Positions 31,751-53,597 of a DNA stretch of 64,000 bases are shown one piece after another (positions within the stretch are counted from its first letter, which is position 1; the number at the start of each line of letters is the position of its first letter). The stretch spans positions 56,221,202 through 56,285,201 of the forward strand of contig JAJLRJ010000001.1 of the NCBI GenBank assembly GCA_024195265.1, given 5' to 3'. The notes beneath the pieces were generated by a model. It did not search any database, was not told the DNA's origin, and saw nothing but the letters and a program-made list of their open reading frames with translations. The DNA is from Dendrophyllia cribrosa. Lineage: Eukaryota; Cnidaria; Anthozoa; Scleractinia; Dendrophylliidae. The translations under genes were made by a program, and so were the position numbers.

Positions 31751-33581
31751 TTAAATCAACGTACCGCATATAAAAGAGAAATTAATTTTGTGCCGTTTGG
31801 TACGGTAGAACTAACGGATCAGATTTAGCATTTTCGAAACGGAATATGGTGAGACACATGAAATATTATATATAGGTTAAAGAGCAACGGGTTTAAAATA
31901 CCTTGGTGTGCATCACTTGCATATTGAAAGAGTCGTGTTATCTTCGGCTTTTTCCAGTTGTTATGCCCGAACTAAGTAAATAGTTCAAGTTGTATCATTC
32001 CAAACTCTTTATTCAATTATAAAAACGACCCATTAACCATCTCTTCAAAGTTTTAAAGAAATATGCAAGCACGTTTGACTGCCTAACGGTTTACGAAACG
32101 CTGTTCATCAAGGACATTAAACCTATACTCCCAACAACCAAGCCGACGGGTTACTTCTTCTTCCTGATATATTGCTGTGATAAGACCACCACACCAAGTA
32201 TGCGGCATTTTTCGGCGATTAGGTTATCTAAAGAGCATAACTGCAAGGGTTTCAATAGAAGCCGGCAGTTCACAGTTTTAACCTTGATAATAAATAACTG
32301 AGAAATGCTTTAACTCTTCCTATAACGAAGGAAAGGATTCATATATTTTTTAAGTTCAAGTATGCATATCAACTTGCAAAACAGTTTTGAAAATCCACAC
32401 TTGTACGGCCGAGGGTTGCGTCAGCTTAGGAAAAATTAGAACTGAGTTGGCATCTCTTGGGGTCATCAGAGTTTTGAATTCAGCTAGCCTGCGACAGTAT
32501 CTACACTTTCCGTGTGTTTTTTTTTTCGACTGAAAATCTGCCGGTGTTATCACAGGTCAGATAATTAATTTAGCGTCTTTAAATTGGTGAAAACTGATAG
32601 TTTGTAACCAATAATGAATGAGTTATAAATACCACTTCTAGAACCTGCTGTTAAATGTTTCGTCTTGTTCTCATTGTCAATGTTGCGCAAGTGTAACACA
32701 TGTAAGCTTAATGGTTACTTCTAATACAATTGTACTTTTATTACATATGGCGGGCAACAGTAAAGAGATCATAATTTTCAAAATGTCTTAAAGCGTTGAT
32801 TTTCTGGTGTACACATAAAACCCAGGATCGAAATTAAAGCAGCAAGTGTGATGAAGGTTCTCCGTACGTACTCATACCTGTCAGTGCCTCTCACCCAAAC
32901 TCCCCCCTCTCTTTTTTTTTGTTTGTGCTTGTAAACTTGAAACCCTGGAGCCGCGTTTTGTATTGCATCCTATGTTGTAATCATTCAAATGAAATCTCTT
33001 TTCTATATACTTTCTCCTATGGTAAGGTAAGGAAACGTCGCAGATCATGAGCCACACGCATGAAGCAGTTATACAAATACGACTACTACCCCTGGGTGAG
33101 ATGCTAGTCCACCGTGTTTCCAATCTGAGCCTGAGGCAACTAGTTAAAATGTTATCACTGAGTGCTTATAGACTAGCTAGCAAAGCGTTGCTTGATGCCA
33201 CTTTTAAGAAATACACAGTATCATAAAAGGGAAGTCTGTTTGGTACTGATTTCTTTACATACTCTCCTACGGTGTTGTCTACTTTGCTGCCACTGGAGTC
33301 TCTTGGTGATCCTCTACATTCGAATAAAAATAGCAGCATATCGTATTATGGGTGTATGGACTCTAACAGGTATCCCTAAGAGGTACCAAGTAAACAAACA
33401 TTTAATGCTACCAAATATTCAACTAAATTGGATAAAAAGGAGTCCACAGAGCAAAACAAGACAAGTCGCTTTGGGATAAAGTACAGGATTACAAGGATCG
33501 GTGTGAATTACAGTTCATCAAATTTGATTTGACTGGCGGTGAAGCTTTGAGTTTTTAGTCGTTATTTAGTGTCTTTAGTTT
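31751..33581. other. Intergenic, nothing firmly recognised
   Basis: 33060-33125 contains a CTGGGTGAGATGCTAGTCCA segment similar to the SINE body at 53815-54112, suggesting a truncated SINE. Otherwise no gene or repeat was identified. Confidence 0.4.
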
Positions 33582-33865
33582 AGAGCAGTTTTCAATTGAG
33601 TATCGAAAGTAATTACACAATTGCTTTGGTTTTACATTGCTACGCTTTGTGATTGGCTAAAAAATCTCGCGCCACTTTCTCGACCAATCAGAAGTAAAAC
33701 CAAAACCAATCGTGACTTGCTCGCACGCGTTTTCCCGCGCTTGGCGCCGCCGACATGTAATTTCTTCGAGCTCTGATTGGTTCATTGGATTGTTTACGAC
33801 TGCTGTGATTGGTCAGAGTAATTACTTTGGTTTTGGTTTTACGACACTCAAATGAAAACTGCTCT
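33582..33865. mobile_element. TIR mini-element with CCAAT and E2F-like sites, copy 2
   Basis: Reverse, near-identical copy of 4531-4814: AGAGCAGTTTTCAATTGAGT at the left and its near-complement at the right, CACGCGTTTTCCCGCGCTTG inside, and four or more ATTGG/CCAAT motifs. Confidence 0.88.
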
Positions 33866-35100
33866 ATATCGACTGGGACTAAATCTCTGGAGAAAACAAT
33901 TGAGGATTGGATTAAATGATAATAACTTTCAAATGCTTTACCTAAATTCCATTAAAAACGGTAACAAAAGAGAAAAGAAACTTTTCTTATGAAAAATGTT
34001 TAAAATACCGCAGTATTATTATTAAGACCGTGAAAAAGGCGGGGAAAGTATGCGCGACCGATATGTTTTCGCGCCGTACTTTCAGGGTACTTTTTCGGGC
34101 TCGAAATAACTGGAACGACTGGAGAAAGACCCTCGTGGTAGCGCCGAATTATTTGCTTGCCATTGCTTCACAAAATGGATGTAAATGTATAAATTAGTTC
34201 CGAGGATTATCAAGTGCTAACAATTGCCAGCTCCGATCAAAATAAAGAGCCGAAGAAGGATTTTCGTTACAGGTTTTTAGCAAACTCTGCAGCGAAACAA
34301 ACTCAGGAGCATTTTAGATATTCGCTTACCATATGGCGAATTTTTGGCGCGAAAACCGATGCGGTCGCTCGCGTTGTACCACTTTTTAATAGTCTTGACC
34401 TTAACACTCGTGTGTTTTAAGAAATTTTCCATCCCGCTCACCTTATTATTTTTATTTTTTTTGGCGTGAATTCATGACGTCATTGAACTCATTCCCAGGA
34501 CTTTAAGTGGACTTCGCGCTCGCCCGTAAATACGCTTGCATAAATTATGTCGGCATAATTTTGAATTCTATAAGATTTTTTTGCCACTAGCAGTGCGAAA
34601 AATTATTTCGGCAAAGCACAATAATGCGAAAAACTGATGAAAATAAATGCAGAATTAAAGAAATGTAATCAAATACCGATAAAGGTTAAAGAAGGAGTTG
34701 TCCACCAATTTGCACTAACTGAACTCAAATTGCATAGCCAATTTAATATTTTCACTAGTAGTACTAGTCTTCTCATTGTACTGGCTCTGTAAAAGACCAG
34801 TATCACTGGTCGAAATATATGATCTATGTCCTCATTTTTAGTGTTACTTTTAAAAGTTCAACGACATAGGTATTTAAGGGATGAACCATTTTACTTTGAG
34901 GAGAGGGGGAGGTAGTAAATTACCAGAAACAAATTCCTGCATAGCAAAAGTAGAGAAAAAAAATCATGCACAGTGAGCCAAAGGAAAAAAAAAAGTATCG
35001 AACAATCCCGAAAAACTATTTTTCCCCATCTATGATCAAGACGGAAAAAAATTCATGCTAAAAAAGAAATTGAGAAGTTCAAGCAAGTAACCGTGGACGA
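33866..35100. other. Intergenic, nothing recognised
   Basis: AT-rich sequence. Short open frames (for example 34214-34420) have no motif. Confidence 0.4.
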
Positions 35101-35210
35101 CAATCCGGCTGGTGTACGTTGGATCAAACTAGTAATCTGATAGGTTTAACAAGTGAAATATAGTATAGAAGCAAAGACTGATACAACGTAGGTACAATTT
35201 TTAAAGGTGT

Positions 35211-35251
35211 ACTATATTTCGGCTGGCCAAACGAGCCTTCGAATTCTTCAG
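35211..35251 (-). ncRNA. Hammerhead-like motif of the Penelope-like element
   Basis: CTGAAGA, a GGCT...AGCC stem, then GAAA on the minus strand, located 3' of the GIY-YIG reading frame. Penelope-like elements are known to carry hammerhead motifs; activity is not shown. Confidence 0.45.
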
Positions 35252-35639
35252 GTACAATGAGGTAAAATTTACATTGGCTTTTTATATATAGTGTTGACAT
35301 GTATACGTGACAATGGAAATGCGTAGGGCTGCGCCTAGAAAAATAACAACGATAGATAGAAATAAAAATAGCTGATAAATATGAAAAGTATACAGAAAAC
35401 AATTAAAGGAAACTAATTCAAAAGTGAATAATTAGTATATTTCTTCGCGAATGTTGAGGCCGCGAGGAACAAGTGTTCTGCATTTTGAAATTAAAAAAGC
35501 TTCTTTGGCCTTGCGTATTGAGTCTCGGTTAGAGAAATGTTTTTCGAGGAGAGAAAATGTTCGGCGGCTGTAGTAGGTTTAGACTTGGTGTTAGGATTAT
35601 CTATGATACGGCGGTGTTCATCAAAGTAATTTTACCATC

Positions 35640-36150
35640 AGTTACATGGGTTGGTTGCATGGGGTTCCTGCGGCAAATCGCTCTTTGATGAGCTAGAGAA
35701 GATACATGTACGTGCCGCAAAGATCATCTATAGCCTGGATTGGTATACACCCAGTGATCAGTTCTCAGCCCAAAGCAAGTGGCCCACTGTTCAAGATTTA
35801 TACGAATATAGATTACTTAAGTTAGCACATGACTGTTTTTATAACTTTTTACTCGCTCCTATTATGAAGCTGTTTACGAAATATGAGTGTAGCTATAACT
35901 TGCGTAGGAAATTTACTTTTTTGTTACTAAAACCAAACACTGAAGTTCTTCGCAAGTCCACTTGTTACAAAGCTGCATCTCTATGGAATTCTCTTGACAA
36001 TCATACGCGTGCAATCTCAAGCAAAAGTTTATTTAAAAACTCTTTTAAAATAGGTTAGATTTTAAATTTTAATTAGTTTTTAAGCTTTTTATCCATTTGT
36101 AAACTGTTTAACTTTTTAATACACGTAAATAAATGTTGTTGTTGTTGTTA
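35640..36150 (+). pseudogene. CR1-like LINE 3' end
   Basis: Codes for RAAKIIYSLDWYTPSDQF, KWPTVQDLYEYRLLKLAHD and YKAASLWNSLDNHTRAISS, the C-terminal part of a CR1/jockey-type polyprotein, ending in a stop at 36056-36058. A short AT-rich 3'UTR and a TTG-repeat tail (36134-36150) follow. It is 5' truncated and inserted between the GIY-YIG core and the C-terminus of the Penelope-like element. Confidence 0.82.
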
Positions 36151-36367
36151 TCTGTCTTTTAAGCGTCGTTTAGTCTCTCCAATATATTGTAAATTACAGC
36201 GGTTACATTGAATCATGTAGATTACATTTTTGGTGTCACAGGCCAGGTTAGAACCTGACCTGACCTAACCAAATAGTACACCTTTAAAAATTTTACCTAC
36301 TTGGTATCGGTCTTTGGTCTTTGCTTTTATATTATTATTTTCAAAAAAATTGCCCAGTCCACCCCCT

Positions 36368-36370
36368 CCC

Positions 36371-36401
<31 letters not shown>
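36368..36401 (+). repeat. Poly-C tract
   Basis: Over 30 C after a CCCTCCCTCC lead-in. Confidence 0.95.
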
Positions 36402-36402
<1 letters not shown>

Positions 36403-36579
36403 CCTTAAAATACAATCCAACCTCGTTCCCAGGAATGTGTCCCGCATGGGAGAAAAAGACGCTGTCGCCTCTTATATAACACTTTCAGTATCATTAGCTT
36501 AATTAGAGCTCCTACGTGCGGTTGGACCGGTGAGGGTGGTACTCTGCAGAGACTCTGCTCCCTGTAGCTCTATCTCAAT

Positions 36580-36632
36580 GAGGGGGGTAGGGGGGTAGGG
36601 GGGTAGGGGGTAGGGGGGTAGGGGGGAGCAGA
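36580..36632 (+). repeat. GGGGGGTA repeat, G-quadruplex-prone
   Basis: Six or so GGGGGGTAG units in a row. Confidence 0.95.
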
Positions 36633-36639
36633 GACGGAG

Positions 36640-38395
36640 GAGCATTTTGCTCAAATTATTTTTTTATTATTTTTTTTTGTTATATTAACATGGACGTATC
36701 TCGCACTGTAATATCGATGTAAATGTTAAGAAATCTATTTACTTGTCCCCCTTGAACACCCGCAAAGTCAAGATACAATTATTTCGGTTTGACAATTTAG
36801 TTTTTCTTATAGCTTTTCAGAGAAAATCGCAGAGTGAAATAAAAGAAGCGTTTTTTTTCTGAAATTTAACTTATTTGAAATAAATTGTCAAATAAAGTTC
36901 AGTTTAGTTACCGAGCATAATAAGCATGTCCGAGCATAATCATGCGCGAAATAATTATGTCCTAGCGTAATTATCAGCATAGTAATTACGTCCAAGCATA
37001 ATTATGTGCATAATAAACAATTTTTACGAGCACTTCCGGCAGACATGCATAATAAGCCGATTTGCAAGCAGTCTATCCGTAAGAGGAGGAGCACGCTAAA
37101 GGGAATAGGTTGGTAAACATGTTGAAATAAACTTCATTTTGTGTTCCCTTGTGGTGATTTTTGTATAGTAATAGTACTTTTTCAAACTTTTCCCGTTCTG
37201 ACCCTTCTAAGTGAAGACAAGAGATAGTTCATCCTCGGAGACCCAGGACCGGGAACGACGGAACGAACTCGTTCGGCGCGACATAAAACTTTCGTCTCGC
37301 CGATTTTTGCCGGATTTTTACTTCGTACCGTCCCGAGTAACTGCCCCAAACTCGTTCCCAGGGTCTCTCTTCTTCCTGGACCCTGGGAACAATTGATTCT
37401 ATGTGCTGATTATGATTCGAAGATTTTTGCACAAGAAAAACGTAAAATTCCCAGTCGTATTATACATCTTTTCGCTGAATAACCGCTATTTATTATTATT
37501 ACGAAGACGTGAAACATCTCCAACCTTTGCAATTGCTTAACGCCGAAAAGGAAACGTGAAGCAAAGGAAACTAAGACGTCTACACACAGCCTCTTCCGTC
37601 CTGCAATTTTGATTGATTGCGCAATCATGTAATTCTCTTACGTGTTTGCACGCATGCTAAGAAACGGGAAAACCATATTGACGGCAAAACCACAGCGACC
37701 GTGAAACCAATGAAGAGTGCCGGATCTTTCGTAGACCTGGATCAGTAAAAATCTTGAAATAGCATAGGTAAAAACGGCAAATTACTGATCCTTACGGCAA
37801 GGAGCAATTGAAGAGGACTCGAAGAGATTGAGACACAAGTGAAATAAAAAAAAAAACAGTTGAATATAAATGCCCGATATTTCGGTAGAGCCCACAGTTT
37901 ATTGTTGCAGTTATGCACTGATCTCAAGGCAGAACTTTATATTTTAACGAATGTTACTGTAGCGGTTTTCGTTCTTTTGTTGACGGAAGATGACCATCTC
38001 CGCGTTCTAAAAGTATAAAGGACAATCCGAGCAGTTGAATCGAATATGCGTTGCATCGTGTATAAGTGCTGACAACAAATAACAAACTAAAATGAAACAG
38101 TCAGATGGCTCGGTACAAGCTATGCCATTATCAGACGTAAATACATACAAGGAGCTGATAATAAATAGTAGTTAAGCGCTTGATGCGGATAGGCTTTTTA
38201 TACAACAGAAGATTTTAGTTTTGATAATGATTTAATGCCAAGGTGTTATTGCGGACTTACTGTGCAGAGTATTCTTTGTTCGACCGGCCCTGTTATATGG
38301 CTGTGAAATATGGAAAATCACGAAGACCGATGAAAGAAAGCTGAACACTTTCCAATGACTGAGACGCCCACTGTCGAGTTCGTCCCGTCCCAGTT
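36640..38395. other. Intergenic, fragments only
   Basis: 36915-37020 has degenerate CATAATTATGTCC repeats. 37230-37395 has inverted GAACGAACTCGTTC / ACTCGTTCCCAGGGTC words common to dispersed repeats. 37870-37900 has a CCGATATTTCGG end like the Penelope-type hammerhead flank. No gene seen. Confidence 0.4.
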
Positions 38396-38584
38396 TGTCC
38401 CCACCCCCCCCCCCCCCCCCCCCCCACACACACACACGCAATTTTTTTTCGTTAACCCCGTAGTCCGATCGAGTTCGTCCCCTAAACCCAAACACGTAAT
38501 GATCAGATAAAACCAAAAAGTGTTCGCGTAAAGAGAATTCTAGCTGTTTTGCCGACATAGGCTGATTTTATACACCCTGGGTGG

Positions 38585-38765
38585 CTAGGCGTGGTCAAAT
38601 CTAAGCGAGAGTTGTAATGTCTGTAGTGTTCGTCGTGTCTCGAGCGTGGGACCGTAAAAATCTAAGTTCCCGACAGGAATCAAACCTATGACATTCACCG
38701 GTACACCGGTCGAATGCTCTAACCACTGAGCTGCGAGAAACTCGTCGCGAGCTACAATAAGCCAT
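38585..38765 (-). mobile_element. tRNA-derived SINE fragment
   Basis: The minus strand has CAGCTCAGTGGTTAGAGCAT (box A-like) and GGTTTGATTCCTGTCGGGAA (box B-like) about 35 nt apart, as in a SINE with a tRNA head. Confidence 0.65.
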
Positions 38766-38872
38766 TTACTAGAGGTCATACTAGGTTTATATATGACATT
38801 GGCCATGCCCCTGCGTTACTGCTGGGATCAGCAATGTAGAAAGCATCCATCATACTTTAAAATGAGGTGTTA

Positions 38873-39030
38873 CAGGGCCGTAGCCAGTATGAGACAAACC
38901 GAGGCACTTGCCTCAGTCATGATCCCAGTGTTTTGTTTAAACGTAGTCATCATAAAGACCTTAAATAGCTAGGCGGGGAATTTAACCATGATATTGCCTC
39001 AGTCATTATTTTTTTCTGGCTACGGCCCTG
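38873..39030. mobile_element. CAGGGCCGTAGCCAG TIR element
   Basis: Ends CAGGGCCGTAGCCAG and CTGGCTACGGCCCTG, flanked by TGTTA on both sides. Internal CCTCAGTCAT occurs twice. Confidence 0.82.
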
Positions 39031-39818
39031 TGTTATGTCTTTGTAGTTTCGTTTTTTTGCGCGATAAAACCTCGCAACTGTTAATATATTTCAAACAAAA
39101 GCTCATCACCGAGATAAAACTACGCGAGAGAACAACAGACATCTCAGCTCAAATGTTACAAATGATTCAAAATGATTCTTCTCTTTGGGCGGGCCGCGCA
39201 TGCCCTTTGTAGCATTTAAAAACCGGAAAGTACCACTACCCCGGGGAGGATTTATATACCCATTCATTATAACCGTGAAGTCAGTATTGAGTAATGTCTA
39301 AAATTAGACGGAACTCAGTTTCAATTTCTCAGTCGCTGGGTTGAATAGGTTTGTTACGCCAATAATCCTCAGTTTAATTATCTCTGCTAGTGTCAGAAAA
39401 GGAATCAGGAGCAGGGACGATCGAGAAACCGTGGAATCGGGGCCAGAACTGACAAATCATTAGAAGACTAGATGTACAAAATTTAGTGCCAAGTAGCTCC
39501 AAGCTGCTCCAAGTGAAAGTGAATTGATGACATTTTTGGATCTGTATCTGCAGTATATCTGTTAGCGGTCGCAAAATCGGTATTCTGAATCGTGAAAAAG
39601 AAATAAATACTCCAGTTAATCTTCTACGAACAGGGAATTAACTTTTTATTCTGAACGTACGGGTATTTCTGGGTGTTGCGGAAGATATTATTGTTAAGCT
39701 TTTGTGTTGTTGTGTGGGTATTCGGTTTATTGTCTTTCGAATCTTTTTGTTTTAAGTTATTTGGTGATCGTAACATCCGCAACCGAAAGAGGCTACTGCA
39801 GATACCATGCACCTCTTC

Positions 39819-40062
39819 AGGGGCCAGTTGCATAAAACTTAATGTCGGACGTAACTGCTAACGTCTGACGTTAAAATCGTAAAAAACTATAATGAGGAAA
39901 AACAGCGAAGAAAAAATATACAACTAGAGAATGAGGTTTCCCGATATTTCGGACAGTCAAGCTGTCCTTCTTCAGGGGATTTAATGGAGATAAGTTTGAC
40001 TGGACTGAACGTCCGACGTCAGCTGTTAACGTCCGACGTTAAGTTTTATGCAACTGGCCCCA
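39819..40062. mobile_element. TIR element carrying a Penelope-type end
   Basis: GGGGCCAGTTGCATAAAACTT faces AAGTTTTATGCAACTGGCCCC, with ACGTCCGACGTTAA repeats. The middle (39885-40000) holds the hammerhead-like motif at 39975-39941 on the minus strand. Confidence 0.8.
39941..39975 (-). ncRNA. Hammerhead-like core
   Basis: CTGAAGA, stem II AGGACAG-CTTGA-CTGTCC, GAAA, TATCGGG on the minus strand. This is one of the two cleanest CUGANGA/GAAA cores in the window. Confidence 0.5.
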
Positions 40063-40680
40063 GAACCTCTAATTTTATTGTACCTCGATATCATGCAGAT
40101 GTATTGTTTTCAGGGCTACAGTCCATCGTTCTGTTGTTTGTTCTATCGTTTTCTCAGCCAATCCTGTAAGGCGTTCCGAGACGTACAGGAATAATGTTGT
40201 TTAGCCTGCGAACAGGCTCCTGGTTCGGAGGGGCGCTATTTTTCTTCGCATGACCCCACCGTCCGACTGGAAACCTGTCCGCAGCCTAAATGTTGTTTGA
40301 CCAGTCTGACCAATGAAAGACTGAAAAGATTACAAAGTTGATGAGCATTGTACCAATGGTGCATTTTGTTTTAACGAAAGGTTTTTTCCCTTGAATTTTG
40401 ATTTTTGGTTGCCTGGTCACTCTTTCGATCTAGGTGACGTCAAAATAAAGGTCATGACCTGCTATGACGCCAGACCCCCAGGAACCAACACCCATGGAAA
40501 TCTGGGAACTAGCTCGGCTATACCTTTGATCATGTGACCAGCTTTCAGCCAATAGCAGGAGGGGAAAACAGCTCACACGTTTCGCCTTGCACTCCATTAA
40601 CAGGAAGTTTGCGATCTACATCAGAGTAGAAAATTTGCCTTTTCGTAGAGTTTTTCACTCTATAATAGCTTACAGAGAGG
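40063..40680 (+). promoter_or_regulatory. UBE2D upstream region and 5'UTR
   Basis: 40200-40292 contains a TAGCCTGCGAACAGGCTCC repeat. The 5'UTR probably starts near 40570-40640, before ACTCTATAATAGC. No promoter element is certain. Confidence 0.35.
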
Positions 40681-49779
<9,099 letters not shown>

Positions 49780-50640
49780 ACACATCTAAAGACTTGAACT
49801 GTTATTTGTAGTCTTGCTGCTCTTTAAGACTATGTATAAGGTTATTTTCAGGCCCTCATTCCGTAAGTTTGTATTAAGTACTTCATTTGTGCTTAAGTGA
49901 TTGACTGGTAATTCTTATTGTTCCACTCATTGTATTGCTAAGTACTAAACTGTACAAGTAACAAACTGCCTTAATGAAGATTTGAAAGGGCATGTGCATA
50001 CCATATGTGTAGATTGCATTGTTTTCTGTCTTAGTAAAAAGTGCCTGTTCATTAAATTCAGATCTTGATTAATGTAGTTTTAAGTTAGTGCATTGACTGT
50101 GTTGTCGTGTTTGTGGTGATGTTGCTTTTGTGTCCTTGTACATATACATATAAATGCAGTGATTGTTAATAATGTCAACACTTTCAGTCTCATATTCAAC
50201 ATACAAATTCTCCTTAAAACATTAATCTCCTGTTTGAAAGTGTTTTGTTTACCAGTAGTTTTAGGAGTACTGATTAGATAACATGCACCTGTTTTCTGGT
50301 CAGTTTTAGCCAAGTATCTCAGTTTACTATCCAAGGAGAAGTTAGATGTTGGTGTAATTTGGGGTTGAAACTGTTTAAACCTACTTTTTTACTATCACAG
50401 TTTTGTATTAGCTACCCAGTTTGCATGTCATCCGCCAGAGACTTGCATCTGTCTTAAAATATGACAGCTGTATAGTTTGTAACTGGCAGTTGATGGGTGA
50501 AATGCCAACTCAATAAAAACCCTCACTGTTAAGTTTTATTGTAATAATTGTGAAAATTGCTGCAAGTGCAATACATGTAAGCTTGAGCAATTACTAAATT
50601 GTCTCTTTGTCACATGGAAGTCTTGAATAAACAGATAATT
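49780..50640 (+). terminator. UBE2D 3'UTR with two AATAAA signals
   Basis: AATAAA occurs at 50512-50517 and 50626-50631 after the stop at 49779. Either could end the transcript. Confidence 0.6.
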
Positions 50641-53595
50641 TAGCAATTGACTCGAAGGTCGGTGATTTTGTTTCTTACCTTAAAGAAGTTTTTTTCAACA
50701 ACACTCTGTTGCTACATTCCCTTTTTGAAACTGCTTATATAGTCAAACCATTTTGTAAAATCATATCTGTGTAACACACACACACTGATTGGCCAGTTGT
50801 GACATGTCTGTTTGTTTGGGGTATGTTGTCCCAGTAAAAGGTTGAAAGTCTGGAAACCTGAGCTCTGGCACGGTTTTGAAGAAGGTTTTACGTTTTTGAA
50901 ACTCGGTCTTGTGACAGTATTTTGTTAGGTAAGATACAGTGTGACGTGGCATACTTCAGTATAATATATAAAACCAGATTATGTCTTGTTTTGAGATACT
51001 ACGCATGCTCTGATAGGTTTGAAAACGCTTTACCATAATTCTATGGAAACTAATATTATTTTGAGCTCTTAATTCGTAAAAGAAAGAGAAAAAATTATTT
51101 CTGTGTTTTCGTAAGTTATGGTAACACTTGTAAAATACCTTTTGTAGTGGGGTATGGATATTTTCTCGAACAACACATGCTATAATAGCTGAAGCTCTAT
51201 ACCTTAGGGATATGAATGTTGTGGTCATAACTTTGGCTTGTTGCTTATGAATTTCAGTAAAGTGGATTTAATGCCTGGGGGTTCTTGACCTATATTTGGG
51301 TATGGGGTAGCAGTGGGTCTGGGACCCTGACCTTGTTTAGGACAAAAAAGAAACGAAAATTGCTATTTTAGGACCCTGTGTAGGACAAAGGAACTATAAC
51401 TGGAACCATCCCTGTTTAGGACAGACTCACATCAACTGTTGTTTTCCCTGTTTAGGACGAAAAGGCCAAAAACCATACCCTGTCCAGTGGCATGTTCCCG
51501 TATAGGTCATATAAGGGAGTCCCCCCCCCCCCCCCCCCCCCCCGGATTTAATGAGGGTTCTTGTTGAGCAAGCTGGTTGCTTTGGAGAGAGGTCCAGGAA
51601 GGGCTTTAACTTTATTAGGCCTATTTATATTTCGATATAATTTATATTAAGTAACAATGCGTGTAAGAACTAGGCAATGCTCTATTGTTCCACTGCATTT
51701 CGCTTTCCCCAAATAACATTGTTTAGGTTTTTCTTACTGAGAATACATCAACCTATGAACATGTTTTTAAAAAAAAAATGTACTGGAACTTTATTTTAAA
51801 GTGATGTTTCTTTTGTGCCACAAGATTTCATCCAATCGTGAAACTCCAAAACAATGGCCAAGAAAGGCTTCTAATTTTACATGTTTCTCTCATAGAATTT
51901 TGGTTGCATTAAAACTCGGAATAGTTTTCACTAAAAGGGAACCAATTAGTAAACTAGAGAGAAATAAATTCACTACCTGGTTTAGTGAAGTAGCTGTTTT
52001 AGCCAATGAGGTGGACGGTTTCAACAATATCACCTTTCTGCATTCCTTGCCGTTAGGTTGTCTAGTTCTTGCTGGGACCATTTCTTAAAATTCTTAGAGG
52101 TCTTCTTACTTGGCCCTGAGGCTGAGGGAAATATTAAAAGCAAGAGAAATCCAGTTGAATTGAAGTTCAGGGATGAATAATTAATTTTGTTTTATTCCCC
52201 TAAGCCTTGGAGTCAAGTTAGAATTTTAATATATCGAAATTGGCCTTCTGGTCTATACTATGAAATAATTTGAGTGGTAAAACGGTTTGAGATCTGAACT
52301 GGAGACAACTAAATTCTCACCACCTTTGAACTTGTGTGATGAATTTGTTTCAATTCGTAGTCTTGTTTTGTCAAGCTTAACTGCAGTAAATATTGCTCTC
52401 ATGTTCTCACTGATTGCCTTTCTTCTAAAAAAATCACTTGGTGCTACGTACTGTGAAAGATTTTTAAAGAGTTCAACTTTACAAACAGTATGGTCTCTAG
52501 TTCAAATTTCAAATGACAACGGTTCTATTATTCAAGTGGTTTTTGTAATATTTGGTCTCTAATATTATTTAAAACATTTTTGCACCAAATTATTTACAAA
52601 GATCTGTGTCCAATGAAGTTATAATAAAAATAAATGACATCACCCATTGATGTGATGTACCGGTAATTGACCACCCTTAATTTAAAGGAATACCCAATAT
52701 ATAATTTGAATTTCTTTTTAAAGCATTTATTTTGAAGCTAACCATGCATTCTCTTTTAATGAATAATGTTTATGTATGCAATCAGACTGTGTCCGCGCTA
52801 ATTTGTTCACATAACTTGGAACAAAAGAATGTTGGTTATCTGTTCCTCACCTGTCCTCACTTATTTATATTCACCTTTTCTTTCTGTCATTTTCTACTTG
52901 ATTGTAATGTCAGAGACATAGAATCGTCGTATCGCGTTAATTTTTGTATTTCTACTATAATAATACTAATGTTTATGTCTGATAGAAAATGTTAAAAAAA
53001 GTACACGTACACTGAGGGGCCATAATATGATATTATTTATTCTAGTAATCTGGATCAAAGGGGTGTTTTGGGAGCCTAGCAGACTGGGTTAATTTGTGTG
53101 CAGTATTTTTTTTTTTACTGAAAACTCCAACGTAATTATGTGTAACCTGATTTATCGTGCAAGATTCTACACAACTTTGTGAAAATATTGCAAATGAACA
53201 CCTTTGTCTACCTGAGCACTGTGCATGTAGCTTCAGGCAATAAAAGCTTCATGTATCAGGAGTCATAACTATCACGAGAGGGGAGGGGACTAGTCCCATA
53301 TAATAGTGACTGAATTGAAATAATGAACCCTTATCAGAATTTCGTTTTATGGGAGTGGCTTCAATCTAAGATGTACTGGTATTCTTTCTGTTATGTACGT
53401 TTCCTGGCGCATTTTTACCCTTAACTCCTCTCTTTGAGCCTCATTGTTTGAAACCATTTATTCAATTCTGTGCATTTTAATATTTACTACCTCTTTCCGC
53501 CTTGGCTCACATTGTCTCAAACGGTGGGAGAAAACGACAAAATATCATTTTATAATTTTGTTTTTATTTATTTGGTCCGATTGGAATATCCATGT
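50641..53595. other. Intergenic between UBE2D and SIRT1
   Basis: 51270-51490 has repeated CCCTGTTTAGGAC words, followed by a C run at 51522-51543. Frames at 51801-52088 and 52287-52562 have no motif. No gene recognised. Confidence 0.4.
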
Positions 53596-53597
53596 TT

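Larger units (their letters stand above)
35211..36245 (-). pseudogene. Penelope-like element 3' part (GIY-YIG end), split by a LINE
   Basis: The minus strand at 36245-36135 encodes CDTKNVIYMIQCNRCNLQYI then GETKRRLKDR, a GIY-YIG endonuclease start. After the inserted LINE, 35625-35435 encodes FDEHRRIIDNP and, after a frame change, HFSNRDSIRKAKEAF and CRTLVPRGLNIREEIY then a stop, the usual Penelope-like C-terminus. Downstream (35251-35211) CTGAAGA, a stem, and CCGAAATATAG form a hammerhead-like motif, as expected in the terminal repeat of these elements. Confidence 0.8.
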
